Shown here: in pieces, positions 53,987 through 64,000 of the stretch | Position numbering within the stretch: the first letter of the stretch is position 1 | Layout of the letters: the number at the start of each line of letters is the position of its first letter | Source of the DNA: Anisus vortex | Taxonomy: Eukaryota; Mollusca; Gastropoda; Planorbidae | Direction of reading: 5' to 3' | NCBI GenBank assembly: GCA_949126835.1 | Contig: OX421499.1 | Span: 6,438,026-6,502,025 of the forward strand | DNA: 64,000 nt | Translations under genes and position numbers: made by a program | The notes under the pieces: generated by a model | Told to the model about the DNA's origin: nothing | Seen by the model: the letters and a program-made list of their open reading frames with translations, nothing else | Databases searched by the model: none

Positions 53987-54769
53987 ATGGCTTCGAATAT
54001 ATCAAGTGAGGAACTTAATGCCATGTCATTTGCTGAACTAAAAGAATTAGCTGAGTCCTTTGGGATTGAGGCAGGACAGGCAAGACCTAATCGTAATCGT
54101 TTGACCAAAGAAATTATGACATGTTTGAACGGGCAGAATGCCATGAACACTGGTAGTGTAGTTGAAGTGGGACAGAACGATATCAATGAAGGTTATGTAG
54201 CTCCCAGTGGGGGCGAGGTAATTGCCCACGGAGACGAGGTAAGAAATATGTCATCTAGATCATCAAACAATGATGAAGATGAAGGGTTGAGTGAAAACCT
54301 AAAATTCCAATTAGCTATGAAGAGAATGGAATTGGAAAGAATTAGGATTGAAAGCAGAGAAAGGATAGAGATGGCACGCATGAACAGACCTGACCATCGT
54401 AGGGACAGCAATGGTATGGATATCAGCGCAATGAAGCAACACTTGCCTATATTCAGAGAAGAAGATGTTCAAGATTTCTTTTTGCTTTTTGAGAGGATAG
54501 CTTTAGATTATCAGTTCCCTGATGAGAAGATGGCTTTATTGTTAAGGTCAACTCTCAACAAAGGAAAAGCATTGGACGTAGTGTTGAGTTTAACACCCGA
54601 GGAAATAAATGACTATGAAGTGATCAAAGATAGGGTGCTAAAAAGTTATTCCCTGACACCAGAAAAATATAGAAAGCTATTTAGAGACAGAAAGAAGGCA
54701 TATGATCAAACTCATGTAGACTTTTTGAGACAAAAGGAGAAAATGTTAGAACAGTGGCTAAGGTTTTAG
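53987..54769 (+). pseudogene. gag-like protein of the LTR retroelement, 3'-truncated
   Basis: A 260-codon open frame starts at the first ATG after the leader. Residues about 8-48 form a SAP-like helix pair (FAELKELAESFGIEAGQ). Residues 100-135 are a charged coiled coil. Residues 145-258 resemble the SCAN-like capsid region of Gypsy/Gmr1-type elements (LPIFREEDVQDFFLLFERIA, FRDRKKAYDQTHVDF). The frame ends as capsid homology stops: no zinc knuckle, protease, polymerase or integrase follows, and the next sequence is unrelated AT-rich repeat. It is a structural protein remnant, not able to move alone. Confidence 0.8.
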
Positions 54770-55900
54770 TTTTTTTTATAGAAATATTTAGATTTTGAAT
54801 AATGTCATTTAAAAAGGACGCCAGCAACAAATGATACCGTGACATTGCATTTCTGCAAGAGAAACAGACCCTCTTATCTCAAGGATAAATACATATTTTT
54901 TTAAACAAAGTTAGAATGTTAAAATTATAGCTTTTCAAAACAATAAGATAAGAAAATAGCGTTATAAAACATTGGCATTCAAGCAGCATCCGGGCACAGA
55001 ATGGGTTAACTGAACAAACCAGAAAAACCAATATCATCATTTAAAATACTAATAAAAATGCAAGATCAGACTCTGATCTCAGACAAGCGTATGACGCAAT
55101 AATCTTCTTTACAGAAGGAGCGTGTGTAATATATAATATACGATTATATCAATCATATTTAATTTTTAAAAGTATACTTTATATAATATTACTAGAAATA
55201 GCCCGTGGAAAACTACGGAGAAAATGTGTTGTTTATTTTTTTCTACTTGGTAAGCTTTAGGAAAAGTGGGTCCTAAATATAGCATATAATGAGATCAAAT
55301 TGAGCAAGATCAGTTTTATAAATCACATACAACTTACAATAATTTTTTCTGTCATTAAAAATCCTTTATATTAACCTCGCAAATTGTTGATTTATGGTAA
55401 ACACTATCTACTGTAAGGTAATTGACCCTCCATCATCCTATCCAGTTAAAACTTGACACACATAATCGATGCCACTGAAAACACGTTCTATCTACCCCCA
55501 CCCCCTCTCCCAAATCAGTCTTTTTTTCATTTGGTGCACACGACAGTTTCTATCATTTATATAAACTATGCTTTGTTATCATTCATGTATTATTTCTTTT
55601 TAAAAAAAAATGCAAGTCCTTGAGGGAATAAATTTTTAAAATATCTTTAGTATCTCATCTGATATATTACACACGCTCCTACTGTAGAGAATATTAAGGT
55701 GTTCCCTACTCTTATCCTGAATTTAGTCTAGTCTTGCATTTTGAATAAAGTCTTTAATGATGCTAGGTTGTTTGTTTTCCTGGTTTCTTCAGTGTAGTAT
55801 TTCATACACTAAGTTAGATAAAAGCAACATTATACCAATAATCAATAGCAAAAAAAACTTAAAAGATAAATCATGAATAATCAGATAAATTAACAGAATG
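54770..55900. repeat. AT-rich stretch with LINE tails
   Basis: 54960-55160 is a sense LINE tail (GAACAAACCAGAAAAACCAA, CTTTACAGAAGGAGCGTGTG). 55670-55790 is an antisense tail (CACGCTCCTACTGTAGAG). Nothing else is recognised. Confidence 0.55.
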
Positions 55901-55944
55901 CATATGCATGGTTTATTATGTACATATATATATATATATATATA

Positions 55945-57008
55945 TGTCCTATCACTTCTACGCTGATGACACACAACTGTACAATCACGCGGTCCCTCAT
56001 CTCGCTACAAAGGTCAGCTGTGCAATCGCCAACGTTCATTCGTCGTCGTGGGGGGGGGGGGGGGGGGGAGGGGGAAACGGGCTTAAAATGAATGAGGAAA
56101 AAACAGAGATAATCAGAATTGGAACCAATAATAAGAGTAATTTGGCCAAATTCACTGGTTCAGAATCCATCACCGCGATAAACTGCCAGGTGCCATTTAA
56201 AGACAAAGTGAAGAATCTTGGTGTTTTATTGGATCCCATTCTGTCTTTTGACCATCATATATCTCATACTTGCAGAGTTCTATATCTACAGTTGCGTAGC
56301 ATCGGCCAAATACGACCCTATTTGTCCACTGATTCTGCAAAGACACTGGCAGTCGCCCTGATACTTTCGCGAATCGACTATTGTAACGCCCTGCTAGCCG
56401 GCCTGCCCGAAACAAAATCGCCAGGCTACAGCGAATACATAACAGTACTACGCGTTTGGTTATGTGCAAGTCAAAACGAGACTCAGGAACATCCTTTCTA
56501 CGCTCGCTCCATTGGCTCCCAGTGAAGGCCAGAATTGAGTATAAAGTGGCGCTACTTTGCCATCAGTGCATTTTTAATAACGAGTTTCTGCCCTATCTCA
56601 ATGAACTAATCACACTTATGTCCCACTAAGAACGCTTCTTTCTGCCAAGTCATCGCTTCTGAAAGAGCCTCGTTTCTCTCTGACGACCGTTGGCCTTAGA
56701 GACTTCTCAGTATCCGATCCGAAGGTGTGGAATCTACTTCCCATTTAACTCAGGCGAACAAGTGCTACTGTTACTTTCAAAAAGAACTTAAAAACTCATT
56801 ATTTCATTTATTTAGAAAACATTTAACATGCCTTAGACCCTTACTGTCTTACTTATGGGTTGGGTCGGTTAATGCTACATTTATTTGATTTTTCTTTTTT
56901 TTAAATCATCAATTAGCTCTGTCACCTGGCCTAGAGTAATATCCGTGTTCTTAGTTGTATGTTAAACACGCGCTGAGCTTACATTATGTTTGTTGGCAGC
57001 GCTATACA

Positions 57009-57011
<3 letters not shown>
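55945..57011 (+). pseudogene. 5'-truncated LINE with catalytic box and 3' end
   Basis: Starts inside the palm domain at YHFYADDTQLY (55948), then a G-run of about 25 bases interrupts at 56049-56075. KMNEEKTEIIRIGTN, VKNLGVLLDPILSFDHHISH and LSRIDYCNALLAGLPE follow. The frame is lost near 56425, after which RSLHWLPVKARIEYKVALL reads in another frame. The 3' untranslated end (56830-57011) is the repeat found antisense at 18-190 and 24838-25010, and it ends in the TA microsatellite. Confidence 0.85.

Positions 57012-57012
<1 letters not shown>

Positions 57013-57102
<90 letters not shown>
57013..57102. repeat. TA microsatellite, left of the TIR element
   Basis: About 90 bp of TA. The run resumes at 58366-58429 beyond the inserted element. 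Confidence 0.95.
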
Positions 57103-57103
<1 letters not shown>

Positions 57104-58361
57104 GTTACGGCCAAAGCCCGAAGTGCGGCCAGATCGCGATCTGGCCGGCCAGATCGCGCTTGGCCAATGTCCGATGTGATTGAAACTGACAGTGTTTACG
57201 CTACTTTGGCCGGCCACTTCGCGATGTGGCTGGCAATCCCTGGCCAATGTCCGATGTGCTGATACAAGAATGTTCGGTAGGCGGTACAGGTGTGATGGCG
57301 GCTTGCATAAGGTAGCAAGGACAGTGATACATACGCTGTGACGATAATTTTCTGTTCATCTTCTGCTTTTCAGAGAAAGTCCTACCGAAGTGGTCACTAA
57401 TATTCAAGGAAATTGATTATCACACGATTTAGTAAACTATCTACCTGGATAAAAACACTATTTGCGTCATAAATTGACTGGATGGTGTCTGTGAGTAGAG
57501 GATTGACTTTTGATAATCCACAAAGGTGGTCAGGTCAGGCAAGAGTGACCGTATTTTTATTTTTATCTAGCCATTGTCCGCGCGGTCTAGTTTCATGTGT
57601 TGTATAAACATGGGTGGGGGCGCCAGTCGCAATGACAAAGAACGTGTTTGATTTTATGAAAAGAGATAGAGAGGGAGTGTCAATACTGTACAGGGCAGGG
57701 CCATCATTGTTCTCGTGACCTACACCGACGACCGGGAAAACACCCTCCCAGCCCCACCCATTGACGGACCCTCGAAGCCACAAGCGACTGGAATGTTTGG
57801 ACAAAGGGATGGGAGAGAGAAACGTGACTTTAAAGTCCACCCACTCCTTTCTCATTGGTCCATGTTATATTTCGTGAGTAGATCTTCCTTGTGTAAAAAC
57901 TGCTGTGCAATTCGAAATGCCATAAAAGTTTATCTTGTTGTAACAAGTGATTATATATCTAAAATGTACTATGATAGATGAACATGACTGATTTTGTAAT
58001 TTAGTATAAATAAAAATGGATTATTTACTATAATAAACTAATTTGACTGATTTTTCAATTATTTTAATTAAATATTGTTAATTTACTATAATAAACTAAT
58101 TTGACTGATTTTGTAATTTAGCTTAATTATTAATCAATATAAGCCGAATGTGATAATTACGATATAAAAACACTCAACATCTGCTCATGACCTTCTTAAT
58201 CGGGCTTTGGCCGATCGCCCCTGGTCATTTCGCGATCTGGCCGGCCAAGGTCCGAAATCAAGAACAAATCGGGCTTTGGCCGGTCAAATGTGAGGTGATA
58301 TTGGCCACTTCGCGATCTGGCCGGCCAGATCGCGATCTGGCCGACTTGGGGCTTTGGCCGT

Positions 58362-58365
<4 letters not shown>
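57103..58365. mobile_element. 1.26-kb palindromic TIR element
   Basis: Begins TGTTACGGCCAAAGCCC and ends with the inverted GGGCTTTGGCCGTAACA. Both ends carry overlapping perfect palindromes: CGCGATCTGGCC plus its mirror (57135-57158 and 58311-58334), and GGCCAGATCGCGATCTGGCC. Further GGCCGGCCA-type motifs lie at 57208-57230 and 58195-58250. TA repeat lies on both sides. The middle (57260-58190) encodes nothing recognised. The superfamily is unknown. Confidence 0.8.

Positions 58366-58429
<64 letters not shown>
58366..58429. repeat. TA microsatellite, right of the TIR element
   Basis: Continuation of 57013-57102. The minus frame 58482-58258 is largely its translation. Confidence 0.95.
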
Positions 58430-58430
<1 letters not shown>

Positions 58431-58616
58431 CAAGGTTGAAAAACTTATCTAAAAACAATATTGCGTGTAAATTGTCGGTCATCCTACAATAGTTGTCCTT
58501 GTTGAGTATTCGGTTGAACTCTCAATTTTAAATTATTTCGATTTATTGAGCTCGTCAAAATGACATATAGCTGCCCATGTGAAAAGACGGGAGTCTTTAG
58601 ATCCACACCAACATGA

Positions 58617-59402
58617 TCAAATGTCTGTCCCTGCGACTTGTTGATTGTTATTACAAAAGCCGGAATAATGGGGAATTGTCAACGTCTTATAATAAAAGGT
58701 AGAGTAGTTTGACAGGGCGCCACCACGATTACATTCAGAGATGATTTCTGCCGTGATGAAGTTCCGCTGGAGTTCACTTACAATCATTCTAGTGCCGTTG
58801 CACAATCCTTTCTTCGGAGTTAGGTTTCTCAGAAGCATAATGATTGTACCTCTCTTAAGAATCAGAATATGTGGAGGCATCCCTGAAGTAGTCTGCTCGT
58901 ATAGGAATTCCAATGGATAGTTTACTGCATCATTTGGATCTTCTGAGATGAACGAATCTGAGCTGTAATAAACGGCTGAATCACCTGGTAGCAACTCAAT
59001 GCTCTTTTGATTCATCTCAAGCGTTTGTTCATTGGTCGGTGCAACAATTACTCGTTTTGATAACTCCATTACAGACAGCTGATGAATATTTGATCCAAAG
59101 ATGGATTCAATAATATTATTGAAAACTATCATTTGTTGAGGAATTTCTTTTGTATCGTCGCAATCTATTCCTGGAACTGGCTCCATATTTCCATTTCCGA
59201 CACGAAGAAGCCAATCATTGTGTTCGCTTTGACCTTCGCTGCGCATATTTGTCGTCAATGATGGTTGTATGAAACACCTCCACAAAATACTTGACTTGAT
59301 ACAACATTCAATGATGTCAGCTCGTGTGCTTCTTATCACCACTGGAAGAGTCTGTCGAAAGTCACCTCCAACAACAAAAACTTTTCCAACATTAACTCGC
59401 AA
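58617..59402 (-). pseudogene. Longest open piece of the Helitron helicase
   Basis: 261 codons with GGDFRQTLPVV, the conserved MRVNVGK entry, KRVIVAPTNEQTLEMNQKSI, PPHILILKRGTIIMLLRNLT and GLCNGTRMIV, motifs typical of eukaryotic PIF1-like helicases in Helitrons. Frame is lost at its end, before the SQGQT motif. Confidence 0.8.
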
Positions 59403-59641
59403 AGAAGCCTATCGATGCACCGTAGACCATGCTTGGGCAGCATTGTAATCTCGTCGATGATGATGACCGTTGCTTGACAAAGAGCGTCGACATCTGCAGA
59501 TTTTGGTCTCATCGATGAAACGGAAGTATTGGTCAATGGACGGGAAGCCAAATTCCGCAATGAACCGTCCTTCCTCCTTTCAGAAGGGTTGCAGCAATTC
59601 CTGTTGTAGGAAACGGTAGAACATTCTGTCCTCTTCCACGG

Positions 59642-60790
59642 TGTTACGAAACGCAGTTCTATAATAATTAAAATAGTATTAAAGGTTTATTAATAGTTAA
59701 AAACTAATTGCGAATTTGCCGGAAGATGTTTATTATTTAATAATCCAGACTCTCAAATCACGCCGCTTTGTAGAGTCAGGGCTAATTTCATTATCGGGGA
59801 TTTACCTTATTCGATTACTAAAAGACCTCGAGTATTTCTTTAAAAAATATTAATTGCATCACACAAAATTCTAGTATATTCGTAAGGAATTGCGACTACT
59901 ACAGAATCCCCCACCTACTAGGTATAAAAGATTCGCGCACAACTTTAAGAAGAGAGTCCTTCCCTTGTTTTGCTAGAGGCAACAGCGTTCGTTTTACATA
60001 TACTTTTAGTTCATTGAATATTTCATTTGGAGATAAATTTCGTTATGTTGGATTACATATATTTTCAACTAATATTCTTCTAAATGCATTTCTAATGCTA
60101 TGATCTGAGATTCATGTATATAAACTTGTTCTAATTAGATTATTTGTTTCATATGTGTATAATAACTTTTACTCGAAGGAATTGTCTTCAACCAAACATA
60201 AATTAAATATTCGTCGTTTATTATATAACGGATTTATTATATTCTTCACGTTCTATTTGTGTGTTTTGTGTGAATATACACGATACTATATTATATTGGA
60301 GACAATTTCAAATAAGTTTACACCTGAGTATATCATACCACTCCATATCACAATATTCGATCACCACGGGGACTTAGAACTTGGACCAACCTTAGACAAC
60401 ATTGAACTTATATATATATATATTTATCATATACTACTGCTGTGTGAATAAATTAAACTATTTATTTTAAATTTTGAACCACATCATAATTCACTCGTAT
60501 CAACAAAAGGGGGCTGAGCCAAAAAAATGTATAACAACTACATAATAACAGCATTAGTTCGTCATCTACCATATTAACAATATCTAAATAAAGGAACTGG
60601 CTTGTCAATAACTATTATAATCATAATTATTGGAAGTTTACATCCAAAAGACTTGAGCAGTGTAACACTAAATTTCTTAATTTCGGCATATACGACAGTG
60701 CCCAGATGACCACTGGTATATCGTCGTTGCACAACTGAATAGTTGAATATAATTATCACCAGATATCCATATCCTGGTCAGTTGTTGATT
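59642..60790 (+). mobile_element. LTR and leader fragment inserted in the Helitron
   Basis: LTR 59642-60505 runs TGTTACGAAACG to CAACA, with TATAAAAG near 59922 as a possible promoter. A primer-site-like GGGGGCTGAGCC and a leader like that of 16636-16920 (TTTCGGCATATACGACAGTG, GCCCAGATGACCACTGGTAT) follow. It ends at about 60790 without gag. The 98-codon frame at 60155-60451 is in the LTR and not shared with the related copy. Confidence 0.65.
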
Positions 60791-61939
60791 AATAACGGAG
60801 AAATGCCATTAGTGTTGTATAAAGGAATGTTTTTTCCAGATCCTCCGGGGCCGTCGAGATAGAAGCAGCGATTCTCAGCATTTGTATTATCAATTGCTCC
60901 TATGATTCTTTGGAATGAATCCAATTGTTTGTCATTCAACATTCTTATACGTTCGTCCCCTTCTCGTGCTTCTTCAACTGGATCGTAGATCGCACTTCAG
61001 ATATTAAGCCAGCTTGTGTTGGCAGGCCGATTTGCGAGCAAGATAGTCCGTGTTGTTTTAGAATTGAGTTTAGGTCATGAAGAGCCCTTTTGATGGCTAC
61101 GTCATTGGTCAAACTGTGCATGTAATCAAGTGCAAAGCCAGTGACATTTTTTGTTCCACAGGTCAATAGGTTTTGAAGGTTCACAGAAGCAACAAATGTA
61201 CCCACAATTTTCACGCAATTGTTTTGGCATTTTATAGGTTGAAGCTTCATGTAAACATCGATCCCACTCAGTGTCTGACTCAGGAAGTCCTCGTGTCGAT
61301 ACAGCTTCTTTAAATGTTGGATAAACTACTCCGTCGAACGTGCGTATCGCTTCAAAACTTGTCGCTCCACGAACATGTAGGAGCAGCAATCGAAGATAAA
61401 ATCGGTCTTCGTCTTTGATGCTTACGGTGTACATGTGCGAAACTATTTTCCCTGATCCTTTTCTTCGTGGTTTCCAGGTAGCCTTTTGGTAGACGTAATG
61501 GTATGGGATGTCAACGTAGAGGTACTGTCGTGCCTCTTCATCAGTTTTGTTCAGCTCAAACCATGACTCTAATTTCGTTCAGCTCAAACCATGACTCTAG
61601 TTTCGTTCGGCCAGTTGTTGCTGCCAGCACAGCTTCTTCTTCGTGACCTTCCTCGAATATGAAACGTTGTTTATTCGGAATGTGAACGGGCAGTCTCTGC
61701 ACAGCGTGCGAACGATTATGCATTTTTAATTCAAGAAGTCGCCACATTGCTTCTGGTGCACTTATATATCGAGCTTCAATGTAGTTAGTGATCTCATTGT
61801 AACTAAGTTTTTGCTCACTGTCTGATATGATTGCAATGTTTTCACAATCAAACCCTTTGAAGATGTAAGCTACACGTAGATATATTTTATAGCTCTCAGG
61901 GATGTGCAAATTTCTACGTTAATGTGTGCATTGTACTTC

Positions 61940-62510
61940 TTTCTTGATAGCGTGTTCCTAATAACTTTCTATACCATTAGGCCCAAGTTAAATATAACAA
62001 TTGCACACTGATTTTTAAAACGTAGACATGAAGCTATAATCTTTTGTTGAAAGTATACAGTCGCAGTAAAAACATGTATACCAATGCCAACATTATCAAA
62101 CTAAAGAACATCATACAATGGCACTTTGTTGGCGATCCACTATAATCTATGAATAAAATGCTAGGCTGTTGATATGCGAGGGTGTCTGATAAGAACGGCG
62201 CACTTATGTAACACTTCCTGTTATCTTTTTACTTTTTTAAAATAAGTAACTTTGTTGACGTCAACTAGGCTTGACTCTCTCTCCCTTCTCCACTTCAACA
62301 ATCGTCAAATATTTCTAAACCCACCCTATTTTGTTGACATAATTTATCGACAAACCCTACGCTGAAAGGGGGGACATTGGGAAAGAAGACAAGAAGATTG
62401 TTACTCTTACAATATTCTCATTTTTATGTGAATAATTCAGAACAAGTTTTAGGGTTCTTATTGTATATAATATAGAAATTATTACTTTTAATTGTAAGTA
62501 AATGTCACCG
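61940..62510. other. No recognisable gene
   Basis: AT-rich. A GTATAC- and TGTTGAC-containing stretch shows no coding frame above background and no paired termini. Confidence 0.35.
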
Positions 62511-62519
62511 GGCTATCCA

Positions 62520-63560
62520 CAGGGCCGTATTTAGGTTTGTGTGGGCCCTGTTCCTAAATGTTTATGGTGGCCCCTAGTGACCTCACCTTAGCTGCCTTCC
62601 GACATTGTTTTGTTAGCCTGTATGCAGTGTTACTAATGCTGAATGATATTAATGATAACCAGTAACCGGATAACCAGTAACCGACTCTATCTGAATCTGA
62701 CTGCCAATTTGGCGAGCAAATTAGCATTTCACTACATTTTAACACTCATATTCACCGTATTTGATGCAGTATTTGCTAGTTCAGTCTCTATATCTGACTT
62801 GCTGTGACAGTCTTTAAGTTTTTATAATTCATTCTGGTCTGAGTCTTAATAATTGTTATTTATATCTTTTAAAAAATAGTTTTGAATTGCATTAAATTAA
62901 AATAACATAAAAAATACAATATACATATCTATTTAATTTTAAAAAGTATATGTTATAAGCCTTAACTAAAACGAAGAAATAAGTTAAATTCAATTATTTT
63001 CAAATTCGTTCCATCTTTAGCTTGTATTATATCGGAATTTGACATGAACTTTGCTTTTACACAGTGGTACATCAAAAGATTTTGATTTCTGTGTTAAAAT
63101 GTCCTAACGGTGGGTAGACTAGATGCTGTAAAAAAGGTTTAACATTATTGCAGGAGGTAAAAAAAAATGACACATCTGATGAACAGCTTTCAGCCTCTGC
63201 TTTATAACTAAGTTCAAGGGTGTGTGCGGTGCTTGGCAACCAAACTGCTAATGGGTTGCTGTTAAGAACGAAGGCACGAGATCTATTGTATTTAGCACTC
63301 ATTGAAGAAGTGTTACATTAATAATAGGACTGTCCACAATAATCATTAAGATCAATCATAAGCTCTTGCAGGAACTCTTGAAGTGCATGGAACATTTCTG
63401 CAGCCTTGTGACCTTTGTTGGCTATAAATGTTACAAAACTACTCTAATTGCCAAAAGAAAAGACTAGATTTTTTGGGGGATGGGGGGGGGATGTGAGTCT
63501 TTTTTCTGTGAGGGCCCCTGTTCCATAGGAACATGTGGAACATGCCTAAATACGCCACTG
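62520..63560. mobile_element. hAT-like element with perfect 8-bp target duplication
   Basis: Left end CAGGGCCGTATTTAGG and inverted right end CAGTGGCGTATTTAGG. GCTATCCA flanks both sides (62512-62519 and 63561-63568). Inside lies a decayed transposase-related frame on the minus strand, so it derives from an autonomous element. Confidence 0.9.
63072..63302 (-). pseudogene. hAT/ZMYM-like transposase fragment
   Basis: NPLAVWLPSTAHTLELSYKA then ESCSSDVSFFFTSCNNV resembles the segment around the second catalytic region of hAT transposases of the ZMYM/DUF4371 type (a PCxAHSLNL-like box followed by FF near the end). Only 76 codons remain, and the rest of the element does not continue it. Confidence 0.5.
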
Positions 63561-63569
63561 GCTATCCAA

Positions 63570-64000
63570 ATAAAATGCAAATTAACAAATTTCTGTTAGA
63601 ACAATACGAGAGTATATTCATACAATGTATGTACAGTTTAAAAAAGTTCATGTTCATCAAATTTCATTGATGCGTTTCCGGAAATAATTTATTTCCGGGT
63701 CAAATCGACCCTCTTACTGGGGTAGGCCTACTCTTATCGATATATATAAAGGTCCGCTTCTTCTCCACAATTGCATGCTTTTTCTTTTTAAGTGATTGAG
63801 TACTACATGTAGAAGCTCAGTGGTACCGTAGCTGCACAGATAAAGAACCATAACTATTAAATGAAAAGCATTCACCTCCCTTTTTACTTTTATTTTATAA
63901 TGATTAGTGCGGTTTGATTAATGGTCATACAGTGGGTAGTTTGTTTTATAACGGATTTAGGCCTGCGTTTGCGGCTGGATTATTTTGTAATATAATTAGA
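63570..64000. other. No gene recognised
   Basis: CCGGAAATAATTTATTTCCGG at 63677-63697 is a short inverted repeat. Otherwise AT-rich sequence to the window edge. Confidence 0.4.

Larger units (their letters stand above)
58470..61930 (-). pseudogene. Helitron Rep/helicase remains (PIF1-like)
   Basis: Sense from 61930 down. The region before the helicase reads RYISAPEAMWRLLELKMHNR and LLLHVRGATSFEAIRTFDGV. The helicase shows Walker A DGPGGSGK near 60850, PTTGIAATLLKGGRTVH near 59600, Walker B VIIIDEITMLPKHGL, then VFVVGGDFRQTLPVV at 59400-59350, and the C-terminal [24 protein letters not shown] near 58640-58540. This order is that of Helitron PIF1-type helicases. Frames break at the A-run of Walker A, near 59400-59530 and near 58700, and an LTR insertion splits it at 59642. 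It is not functional. The Rep endonuclease motif was not found. Confidence 0.85.

Noticed and set aside
56955..57247. Three open frames across 57000
   Set aside because: Composed of TA microsatellite translations extended into the palindromic TIR end.
60155..60451. 98-codon hydrophobic frame as a small membrane protein
   Set aside because: Lies inside the LTR at 59642-60505, ends in a TA microsatellite translation and is absent from the related LTR.

Overview
The window looks like AT-rich animal nuclear DNA, most likely from a mollusc and perhaps a gastropod. It has split genes with GT-AG introns, tRNA-derived SINEs, several clades of LINE, LTR elements, a Helitron, hAT, mariner, piggyBac-like and Harbinger-like elements, and many microsatellites and minisatellites. 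Nothing points to a bacterium or organelle. The gastropod assignment is an inference; no species marker is visible.

The only convincing host genes are two paralogous, five-exon genes on the minus strand. Each encodes a type II membrane protein with a C-terminal FkbM-type, SAM-dependent methyltransferase domain. Gene A has exons at 18561-18406, 13963-13700, 10818-10765, 9240-9020 and 8284-7900 (about 359 residues). Gene B has exons at 49843-49736, 49578-49387, 47739-47686, 46721-46501 and 43668-43284 (about 319 residues). Splice phases agree through both models. They sit in a tandem segmental duplication (about 7290-22445 and 42668-52832). Because the copies can be aligned by eye, each often supplies the empty site for an insertion in the other.

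Layout. 1-7290: dispersed repeats, a LINE tail, three tandem-repeat arrays, and a SINE whose 3' end has grown into a 0.94-kb minisatellite. 7290-22445: gene A; its introns hold SINEs, hAT and mariner MITEs, an LTR with leader, and LINE pieces, and its upstream flank holds a 2.6-kb TIR element with a LINE inside. 22445-42668: repeats only, including a solo LTR inside a TA microsatellite, an I-like LINE cut by a Harbinger-like element, and a perfect 61-bp-arm palindrome. 42668-52832: gene B. 52833-54769: 5' LTR, primer binding site and gag of a truncated LTR retroelement whose leader repeats the primer-site region four times. 54770-58470: LINE remains and a 1.26-kb palindromic TIR element in a TA microsatellite. 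58470-61930: a broken Helitron helicase split by an LTR. 62520-63560: a hAT-like element with a perfect 8-bp target duplication.

No complete new multi-gene system is visible. The best leads are the methyltransferase pair with its divergent N-terminus and microexon, the multiplied primer-site leader, and the structure-forming repeats.
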